From JADDRA01 sp035553895 (GTDB lineage Bacteria > Actinomycetota > Acidimicrobiia > Acidimicrobiales > CADCSY01): DNA of 10,314 nt. Positions 1-4,920 of this stretch are shown here, in pieces. Under the pieces are notes generated by a model that saw nothing but the letters and a program-made list of their open reading frames with translations, was not told the DNA's origin and did no database searches. Location of the stretch: the NCBI GenBank assembly GCA_035553895.1, contig DATMJI010000132.1, positions 1 through 10,314 of the forward strand, read 5' to 3'. Position 1 is the first letter of the stretch; every line of letters begins with the position of its first letter. The translations under genes were made by a program, and so were the position numbers.

Positions 1-225
1 GTGCCCACCTGCACCGCCGACGCCGCCGAGCTGCTCCTGGCCGGGGCGTCGGCGGTGCAGGTGGGCACGGCCACCTTCGGAGATCCGCAGGCCCCGGCCC
101 GGGTGCTCGACGAGCTGCAGGGCTGGGCGGCACGCCACCGGGTGACTAGCGTCGCCGACGTGGTGGGGGCGGTCCACCAGCGGGGGACCGCCGAGCGAGC
201 ACGGGAGACGGAGATGGGCCGATGA
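1..225 (+). CDS. pyrD: Dihydroorotate dehydrogenase, C-terminal fragment (5' end outside window)
   Basis: This is the last 74 codons of a gene that begins before the window; the GTG at base 1 is most likely an internal valine. The segment AELLLAGASAVQVGTATF matches the end of the FMN-binding TIM barrel of class 1B-type dihydroorotate dehydrogenases, where the G-A-x-A-V-Q-V-G-T loop lies near the flavin phosphate. The enzyme oxidises dihydroorotate to orotate in pyrimidine synthesis. A helical tail (ELQGWAARH and onward) follows the barrel, as is usual. The assignment is supported by the next gene, pyrF, which catalyses the last step of the same pathway and whose ATG overlaps this gene's TGA stop (ATGA at 222-225), implying translational coupling. 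Subclass cannot be settled from the fragment alone. Confidence 0.85.
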   Translation: MPTCTADAAELLLAGASAVQVGTATFGDPQAPARVLDELQGWAARHRVTSVADVVGAVHQRGTAERARETEMGR

Positions 226-935
226 CCGACACGATCTCAGCCGGGGTGAGCGAGGAGCTGCGATCCCGCCTGGCTCTGGCCCTCGACGTCGACGACATGG
301 TGCCGGCGCTGCGCCTGGCCCGGGAGCTGCAGCCCTGGTTCGGGGTGGCCAAGGTCGGTCTGGAGCTGTTCACCGCCGCCGGGCCCGATGCCGTGAGCGC
401 CCTGGCCTCGATCGGCTACGACGTCTTCGTCGACCTCAAGCTCCACGACATCCCCACCACCGTCGGGCGGGCCGCCGCCGTGGTCGGCTCCTACGGGGCC
501 CGCTACCTCACCCTCCACGCCATGGGCGGGGGTCCCATGCTGCGGGCCGGGGTGGAGGGGTTGCACCGGGGCGCAGCCCGGGCCGGGCTGGAGATGCCGG
601 TGGCCCTGGCCGTCACCGTGCTCACCAGCGACGCCGACGCCCCGCCCCACATCGTTCCCAAGCGGGTCCGGATCGCCCTGGAGTCCGGCTGCGACGGGCT
701 GGTGTGCGGGGCCCCGGACGTGGCCGACGTCCGCCAGCTGGCGCCCCGGCTGACCGTGGTCGTGCCCGGTACCCGCCCGCCGGGGAGCGACACCCACGAC
801 CAGGCCCGCACCGACACGCCGGCCGCCGCCCTGGCCGCCGGGGCCGACCTCTTGGTCGTAGGGCGAGCCGTCACCGCCGCCCCCGACCGCCGGGCGGCGG
901 CCGAGACCCTCGTGGCCACCCTCACCGAGCACTAG
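222..935 (+). CDS. pyrF: Orotidine 5'-phosphate decarboxylase
   Basis: A 237-residue cytoplasmic TIM-barrel enzyme that converts OMP to UMP, the last step of de novo pyrimidine synthesis. The length fits the bacterial short-form (PyrF group 1) family. Visible active-site elements are LDVD near residues 21-24 (Asp22), AKVG (Lys44), the signature VFVDLKLHDIPTTV at 68-81 with the catalytic Asp71-Lys73-Asp76 set, VPGTRPPG at 181-188 as the phosphate-loop counterpart of the usual PGIR, and VVGRAVT at 212-218 with phosphate-binding Arg215. The ATG overlaps the pyrD stop and has a GGAG Shine-Dalgarno at 210-213, eight bases upstream, which fixes the start. No key residue is missing. The TAG stop at 933-935 is shared with a putative promoter for mihF. 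Confidence 0.97.
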   Translation: MTDTISAGVSEELRSRLALALDVDDMVPALRLARELQPWFGVAKVGLELFTAAGPDAVSALASIGYDVFVDLKLHDIPTTVGRAAAVVGSYGARYLTLHAMGGGPMLRAGVEGLHRGAARAGLEMPVALAVTVLTSDADAPPHIVPKRVRIALESGCDGLVCGAPDVADVRQLAPRLTVVVPGTRPPGSDTHDQARTDTPAAALAAGADLLVVGRAVTAAPDRRAAAETLVATLTEH

Positions 936-938
936 GGT
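933..938 (+). promoter_or_regulatory. Putative -10 hexamer of a leaderless mihF promoter
   Basis: TAGGGT fits the actinobacterial TANNNT -10 consensus and is followed by exactly seven bases before the mihF ATG at 946, so transcription would begin at or next to the A of the start codon. The first three bases are also the pyrF stop codon. No clear -35 is seen about 17 bases upstream, and there is no good Shine-Dalgarno for mihF, which favours the leaderless reading. Inference from spacing and consensus only. Confidence 0.5.
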
Positions 939-945
939 CCTCGCC

Positions 946-1263
946 ATGCCGATGCCGCCTGAACTGTCCCCCGAGCAGCGCCAGGCCGCCCTCGCCAAGG
1001 CGGGCGCTGCCCGGCGCCTGCGAGCCGAGCTCAAGGACAAGCTCAAGATGGGCTCCACGTCGCTTCCCGAGCTCTTCGACATGGCCGGCACTGACGAGAC
1101 CGTGGGCAAGATGAAGGTCCTGACGGTGCTCGAGTCGCTCCCGGGCCTGGGCAAGGTCAAGGCCCGCCGCCTCATGCAGGAGCTGGGCATCAGCGAGACC
1201 CGCCGCCTGCGCGGGCTCGGGGTGCAGCAGCGGGAGACCCTGCTCAAACGCTTCCCCGGCTGA
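946..1263 (+). CDS. mihF: Actinobacterial integration host factor (mIHF)
   Basis: A 105-residue basic DNA-binding protein of the mIHF family, a nucleoid-associated protein that bends DNA and is specific to actinobacteria; it is unrelated in fold to the E. coli IhfA/IhfB proteins. The N-terminal helix (PPELSPEQRQAALAKAGAARR, given here as PPELSPEQRQAALAK followed by AGAARR, residues about 4-24) and the core GKMKVLTVLESLPGLGKVK (54-72) followed by a helix-turn region ending GISETRRLRGLG match the helix-two-turn-helix core of the family. Length is typical. The gene sits between pyrF and gmk, its conserved place in actinobacteria such as Mycobacterium. ATG 946 is preferred over ATG 952 because it fits the leaderless promoter spacing. 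No good ribosome binding site is visible. Confidence 0.95.
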   Translation: MPMPPELSPEQRQAALAKAGAARRLRAELKDKLKMGSTSLPELFDMAGTDETVGKMKVLTVLESLPGLGKVKARRLMQELGISETRRLRGLGVQQRETLLKRFPG

Positions 1264-1265
1264 GG
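1262..1265 (+). promoter_or_regulatory. Ribosome binding site of gmk inside the mihF stop codon
   Basis: GAGG overlaps the TGA stop of mihF (1261-1263) and ends four bases before the TTG start of gmk at 1270. The in-frame TGA just upstream means gmk cannot begin earlier, so this short site and the TTG are the only reasonable initiation signals. This would couple gmk translation to termination of mihF. Confidence 0.45.
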
Positions 1266-1269
1266 CTTC

Positions 1270-1812
1270 TTGCTGGTCGTCATCTCCGGTGCCGGCGGGG
1301 TCGGCAAGGGGACCCTGGTCCGCCGCCTCGTGGCACGTGATCCCAAGCTGTGGCTGAGCCGGTCGTGGACCACCCGGGCGCGCCGCAGCGGCGAGGCCGC
1401 TGACGCCTACGTCTTCGTCGACCGGGACCGGTTCGAAGCGGCCATCGCCGAGGGACGCTTCCTCGAGTGGGCCGAGTTCCTCGGCCACCTCTACGGCACG
1501 CCGGTGCCCGATCCCCCGGCGGGCACCGACACCCTGCTGGAGATCGAGGTCCAGGGGGCCCGCCAGGTCCGCCGGCGGGTGCCCGACGCCCTCCTGATCT
1601 TCGTGGCGCCCCCGTCGGCGGCCGAGCAGGAGCGGCGCCTGCGGGAACGGGGGGAGGACGAGGACCGGGCCCGCCAGCGCCTGGCCAAGGCGGCCGAGGA
1701 GGCCCAGGCGGCCGCCGCCCTGGGAGCGGTCGAAGTGGTCAACGACGACCTCGACCGGGCGGTGGCCGAGATCGCCGGCCTCATCGACGCCGCCCGCCGA
1801 CAGCAGGCCTGA
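1270..1812 (+). CDS. gmk: Guanylate kinase
   Basis: A 180-residue cytoplasmic kinase that phosphorylates GMP to GDP with ATP. The P-loop is GAGGVGKGT at residues 7-15 with Lys13; the GMP-binding region is SRSWTTRARRSGE at 30-42 (arginines 36 and 39), then FLEWAEF at 64-70 and LYGTP at 74-78; LLEIEVQGARQV at 89-100 and VVNDD at 156-160 complete the family pattern. It is shorter than the usual 200 or so residues, with compact spots after SGE, between YGTP and LLEIE, and in the lid. Trp33 stands in a place normally held by a small residue. The start is a TTG, fixed by an in-frame stop nine bases upstream. It follows mihF by six bases and is probably cotranscribed with it. A large inverted repeat begins six bases after its stop. 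Confidence 0.95.
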   Translation: MLVVISGAGGVGKGTLVRRLVARDPKLWLSRSWTTRARRSGEAADAYVFVDRDRFEAAIAEGRFLEWAEFLGHLYGTPVPDPPAGTDTLLEIEVQGARQVRRRVPDALLIFVAPPSAAEQERRLRERGEDEDRARQRLAKAAEEAQAAAALGAVEVVNDDLDRAVAEIAGLIDAARRQQA

Positions 1813-1817
1813 CCGCC

Positions 1818-1890
1818 GTACCGACCCGTTCTGGCAGCAGGAGTGGTCGGGATTCCAGCCGATCCTGCTGCCAGAAGCCGGGGTCGGTAC
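1818..1890. terminator. Long two-part inverted repeat after gmk, possible terminator or RNA structure
   Basis: Two nested pairs of perfect arms are visible: GTACCGACCC (1818-1827) with GGGTCGGTAC (1881-1890), and TTCTGGCAGCAGGA (1829-1842) with TCCTGCTGCCAGAA (1863-1876). They are separated by an asymmetric internal loop of one base against four. Inside, TCGG (1847-1850) can pair with CCGA (1859-1862), leaving an eight-base loop. The structure begins six bases after the gmk stop. There is no T-run on either side, so it is not a classical intrinsic terminator, although actinobacteria often use hairpins without U-tracts. It could also be a processing site or a palindromic repeat element. Confidence 0.5.
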
Positions 1891-1927
1891 CATCGCCTTC
1901 GTGGTCTCGCCGGACCGGCCGAGCTAC

Positions 1928-1939
1928 CCGTGCGCACGG
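1928..1939. promoter_or_regulatory. 12-base perfect palindrome upstream of rpoZ, possible operator
   Basis: CCGTGCGCACGG is a perfect palindrome lying about 50 bases upstream of the putative rpoZ -10. Its place between the gmk hairpin and the rpoZ promoter would suit a dimeric regulator. In such GC-rich DNA a palindrome of this length may be chance, and no known regulator motif is recognised. The rest of the gap from 1813 to 2002 shows only the hairpin and the -10 hexamer. Confidence 0.25.
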
Positions 1940-1989
1940 TCCTGGGCCTCGAGCGCACCGTGAGCCTCCCCACCTGTACACCGCCCTGG

Positions 1990-1995
1990 TAGCGT
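1990..1995 (+). promoter_or_regulatory. Putative -10 hexamer of a leaderless rpoZ promoter
   Basis: TAGCGT fits TANNNT and ends seven bases before ATG 2003, giving a predicted transcription start at the A of the start codon. No convincing -35 is seen about 17 bases upstream. The position makes ATG 2003 the likely rpoZ start and disfavours the in-frame GTG at 1994, which would lie within the hexamer. Confidence 0.5.
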
Positions 1996-2002
1996 GGCCG
2001 CC

Positions 2003-2374
2003 ATGGTCTGGCGCAACGACACCATGATGAACCCCGCCATCGAGGAGTTGCTCGAGCGGGTGGACTCCAAGTTCACCCTGGTCACCCTGGCCTCCCGGCG
2101 GGCCCGCCAGGTCAACGCCTACTTCAACCAGCTGGGTGAGGGCTTGGGCGCCATCGTGCCCCCCCAGATCGCTTCCACTGCTCGCAAGCCGCTGTCGATC
2201 GCCTTCGAGGAGATCGCCGCCGACAAGATCACCTACGAGCGCATCCAACCGGGCACCGGCGACGAGGACAACGTCGAGGAGGCCGTCGAGCGCACCCTCG
2301 GCCCCGTCGGCACCCTGAGCGACACTGCCGGCGAGGCCGGCGACGGCGCTGGGGGCGAAGTTCCCGACGCCTGA
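2003..2374 (+). CDS. rpoZ: RNA polymerase omega subunit
   Basis: A 123-residue omega subunit, which helps assemble and stabilise the beta' subunit of RNA polymerase. The conserved block NPAIEELLERVDSKFTLVT (residues 10-28) followed by LASRRARQVNAYFNQLGEGLG, and the block KPLSIAFEEIAADKITY (62-78), match the family and resemble actinobacterial forms. The C-terminal 40 residues are acidic and low in complexity (DEDNVEEAVE, then a Gly/Ala/Asp-rich tail), which is variable between lineages. ATG 2003 is chosen over GTG 1994 because the family begins about here and because a leaderless promoter would start on this codon. It has its own predicted promoter after the gmk hairpin. coaBC follows 40 bases later on the same strand. 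Confidence 0.93.
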   Translation: MVWRNDTMMNPAIEELLERVDSKFTLVTLASRRARQVNAYFNQLGEGLGAIVPPQIASTARKPLSIAFEEIAADKITYERIQPGTGDEDNVEEAVERTLGPVGTLSDTAGEAGDGAGGEVPDA

Positions 2375-2414
2375 CCGCCCTGTCGGGCTCGCCGCTCTGG
2401 CCGGGCGCCGCATC

Positions 2415-3614
2415 GTGGTGGGCGTCACCGGCGGCATCGCCGCCTACAAGGCCGTCGAGGTCTGCCGCCGGTTGGTGGACGCCGGCGCCCGCGTCAGCCC
2501 CGTCCTGACCAGCGGCGCCCAGCGCTTCGTCACGCCGACCACCTTCTCGGCGGTGGCCGGTGAGCCCACCCGCACCTCCTTGTGGGACGAGCCGGAGCCC
2601 AGTCCCCACCTGGCCCTCGCCCAGGAGGCCGACCTGGTGGTGGTCGTCCCGGCGACCGCCCACCTGGTGGCCGCCTATGCCACCGGGCTGGCCCACGATC
2701 TGCTCCTCACCACCCTGGTGGCCACCCGGGCACCGGTGCTGGTCTGCCCGGCCATGCACACCGAGATGTGGGAGCACCCGGCGGTGCAGGCCAACGTCGA
2801 GACACTGCGCCGCCGGGGCGTGCACGTGCTCGACCCGGCGACCGGGCCGCTGGCCGGCGGCGACGCCGGCGTGGGGCGTCTCCCCGAGCCCGGGGAGATC
2901 GTCGAGGCGTGCGCCGCCGCCCTGGCCGGCCCCACGGCCCCCTCGCCGGCGGGCGACCTCAGCGGCCTGCGGGTGCTGGTCACCGCCGGGGGCACCCGCG
3001 AGCCCATCGACCCCGTGCGCTTCCTCGGCAACCGCTCGTCGGGCCGCCAGGGCCACGCCGTGGCCGCCGAGGCCGTGGGGCGGGGTGCGGCGGTGACCCT
3101 GGTCACCGCCTCCGACCGCCACCTGCCGGACGGGGTCGAAGTGGTGGCGGTGGAGACCGCCGAGGAGATGGCGGCGGCCGTCCTCGAGCATCTCGGCGGT
3201 GCCGACGTGGTGGTCCTGGCCGCTGCCGTCGCCGACTTCCGGCCCAAGCAGGCAGCGCCCACCAAGCTGCGCCGCAGCCACGGCGTGCCCGAGCTCGTCC
3301 TCGAAGCGACCCCCGACATCCTGGCGGCGGTCGTGGCCGAACGCCGGCCCGGCCAGACGGTGGTGGGCTTCGCCGCCGAGTGGGGCGACGCGGCCGCCGG
3401 CGCCGCCGGCAAGCTGCGGGCCAAGGGGGTCGACCTCATGGTGGCCAACGACGTCTCGGCGCCGGGCACCGGTTTCGAGGGCCAGACCAACGCCGTGACC
3501 ATCCTCGCCGCCGGGATGGAGTTGAATGTAGGGCTCCGGGACAAGCGCGACATCGCCCGCGCCGTCCTCGATGCCGCCGTCGTCCAGCGAAGACAGGAGC
3601 ACCCCCGCCCATGA
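2415..3614 (+). CDS. coaBC: Bifunctional phosphopantothenoylcysteine decarboxylase / phosphopantothenate-cysteine ligase
   Basis: A 399-residue fusion enzyme of coenzyme A synthesis. CoaB (C-terminal) joins cysteine to 4'-phosphopantothenate using CTP, and CoaC (N-terminal, FMN-dependent) decarboxylates the product. CoaC signs are GVTGGIAAYK at 3-12, catalytic His65 in SPHLALA, and PAMHTEMW at 112-119, where most families have Asn in place of His115. The flap GPLAGGDAGVGRL at 144-156 has Gly148 where E. coli has Cys. CoaB signs are VTAGGTREPIDPVRFLGNRS at 189-208, AAAVADFRP at 269-277 and KLRAKGVDLMVANDVS at 333-348. GTG 2415 is the first canonical start after an in-frame stop at 2316, but the codons just upstream read LAGRRI, typical of the family, so translation may begin at CTG 2397. 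The stop overlaps metK. Confidence 0.95.
   Translation: MVGVTGGIAAYKAVEVCRRLVDAGARVSPVLTSGAQRFVTPTTFSAVAGEPTRTSLWDEPEPSPHLALAQEADLVVVVPATAHLVAAYATGLAHDLLLTTLVATRAPVLVCPAMHTEMWEHPAVQANVETLRRRGVHVLDPATGPLAGGDAGVGRLPEPGEIVEACAAALAGPTAPSPAGDLSGLRVLVTAGGTREPIDPVRFLGNRSSGRQGHAVAAEAVGRGAAVTLVTASDRHLPDGVEVVAVETAEEMAAAVLEHLGGADVVVLAAAVADFRPKQAAPTKLRRSHGVPELVLEATPDILAAVVAERRPGQTVVGFAAEWGDAAAGAAGKLRAKGVDLMVANDVSAPGTGFEGQTNAVTILAAGMELNVGLRDKRDIARAVLDAAVVQRRQEHPRP
3595..3599 (+). promoter_or_regulatory. Ribosome binding site of metK
   Basis: AGGAG lies inside the end of coaBC, eleven bases before the metK ATG at 3611. It is a longish but usable spacing, and it supports that start together with the ATGA overlap with the coaBC stop. 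Confidence 0.55.
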
Positions 3615-4807
3615 GCCGCTCGACCTTCACCTCGGAGTCCGTCACCGAGGGCCATCCGGACAAGATGGCCGACCAGGTCTCCGATGCCATCCTCGACGCC
3701 ATCCTGGCCGACGATCCCTACGGTCGGGTGGCCTGCGAGACGCTGCTCACCACGGGGCTGGCCGTGGTGGCGGGGGAGATCACCACCGACGCCTACGTCG
3801 ACATCCCCAAGATCGTGCGCCAGACGATCTGCGAGGTCGGCTACGACCGAGAGTCGTTCGGCTTCGACGGCCACACCTGCGGGGTCATGGTCTCCATCGA
3901 CGAGCAGTCCCCCGACATCGCCCAGGGGGTCGACACCGCCTTCGAGCAGCGCCGGATCGGTTCGACCACCGACGACCTCCTCGACAGCCAGGGGGCCGGC
4001 GACCAGGGGATGATGTTCGGCTACGCCTGCGACGAGACCGAGGATCTCATGCCGGTCCCCATCTGGCTGGCGCACCGGCTGGCCCATCGTCTCTCCGAGG
4101 TGCGCAAGGCCGGGATCCTTCCCTACCTGCGGCCCGACGGCAAGACCCAGATCAGCGTCGACTACGAGGGCGGCCGCCCGGTGCGCCTGCGCACCGTGGT
4201 CATCTCCACCCAGCACCAGCCCGGGCTCGACACCGAGACGCTGATCAAGCCCGACCTAGAGGAGCACGTGATCCACCCGCTGCTCCCGGGCGAGCTCGTC
4301 GACGGGGACATCGACGTGCTGGTCAACCCCACCGGCACCTTCGAGCTCGGCGGCCCGGCGGCCGACACCGGCCTCACCGGGCGCAAGATCATCGTCGACA
4401 CCTACGGGGGGATGGCCCGCCACGGGGGCGGGGCCTTCTCCGGCAAAGATCCCACCAAGGTCGACCGCTCGGCCGCTTACGCCGCCCGCTGGGTGGCCAA
4501 GCACGTGGTGGCGGCCGGTGCCGCCCGACGCTGCGAGGTGCAGGTGGCCTACGCCATCGGGGTGGCGCATCCGGTGTCGCTACTGGTGGAGACCTTCGGC
4601 ACCGAGACGGTCGACCCCGACGCCATCGCCGACGCCGTGCGGGAGATCTTCGACCTGCGCCCGGCGGCCATCCTGGCCGACCTCGACCTGCGCCGGCCGG
4701 TCTTCCGGCGCACTGCCTCCTACGGCCACTTCGGGCGCTCCGACAAGGAGTTCACCTGGGAGGCCACGCCCCGCCTCGACGACGTCAAGTCAGCCCTCCA
4801 CCTCTAG
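3611..4807 (+). CDS. metK: S-adenosylmethionine synthetase
   Basis: A 398-residue cytoplasmic enzyme that makes S-adenosylmethionine from methionine and ATP. The N-terminal motif SESVTEGHPDK at residues 8-18 holds catalytic His15, Asp17 and Lys18. Both family signatures are present: GAGDQGMMFGY at 128-138 and GGGAFSGKD at 272-280. The end, FGRSDKEFTWE at 374-384, is also typical, and the length matches the family. The ATG overlaps the coaBC TGA (ATGA at 3611-3614), so the two are probably translationally coupled. The product supplies the methyl donor for the two methyltransferases encoded downstream on the other strand, although nothing shows a special link. A long inverted repeat lies 28 bases after the stop. 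Confidence 0.98.
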   Translation: MSRSTFTSESVTEGHPDKMADQVSDAILDAILADDPYGRVACETLLTTGLAVVAGEITTDAYVDIPKIVRQTICEVGYDRESFGFDGHTCGVMVSIDEQSPDIAQGVDTAFEQRRIGSTTDDLLDSQGAGDQGMMFGYACDETEDLMPVPIWLAHRLAHRLSEVRKAGILPYLRPDGKTQISVDYEGGRPVRLRTVVISTQHQPGLDTETLIKPDLEEHVIHPLLPGELVDGDIDVLVNPTGTFELGGPAADTGLTGRKIIVDTYGGMARHGGGAFSGKDPTKVDRSAAYAARWVAKHVVAAGAARRCEVQVAYAIGVAHPVSLLVETFGTETVDPDAIADAVREIFDLRPAAILADLDLRRPVFRRTASYGHFGRSDKEFTWEATPRLDDVKSALHL

Positions 4808-4835
4808 CGCCCTGGCCCGACTGCCCCCACCCAAG

Positions 4836-4890
4836 CTCGTTCTCTGTCGGATGGGCGGTGTCAGCGACGCCTGAGCCGACAAAGAACGAG
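4836..4890. terminator. Long inverted repeat after metK, possible terminator
   Basis: The arms CTCGTTCTCTGTCGG (4836-4850) and CCGACAAAGAACGAG (4876-4890) pair at 14 of 15 positions. After a small asymmetric bulge, 4852-4857 can pair with 4868-4873 (four Watson-Crick pairs and two G-U pairs), leaving a ten-base loop. A purine-rich G run follows the right arm instead of a T-run. It stands between metK and the favoured priA start, so a terminator or attenuator role fits. If priA began at the in-frame GTG 4858, the right arm would be coding. Confidence 0.5.
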
Positions 4891-4920
4891 GGGGGAGGGC
4901 ACCAGGGACCGCCGCCGCTG

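Noticed and set aside
1..3. GTG at base 1 as a gene start
   Set aside because: The downstream sequence is the middle of the C-terminal half of dihydroorotate dehydrogenase, so the gene must begin before the window.
1818..1890. tRNA gene or integron attC-like site in the gmk-rpoZ gap
   Set aside because: The pairing is one long nested hairpin, not a cloverleaf, and there is no T-loop sequence, attC core site or integrase nearby.
1813..1992. Open frame continuing after the gmk stop for 59 codons, ending at TAG 1990, including a GTG-started 20-codon piece at 1930
   Set aside because: It runs through the large inverted repeat, has no ribosome binding site and no protein-like features; an open frame of this size is expected in GC-rich DNA.
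2229..4216. Long minus-strand open frames opposite rpoZ, coaBC and metK
   Set aside because: They are shadows of strongly supported plus-strand genes and contain no recognisable domain.
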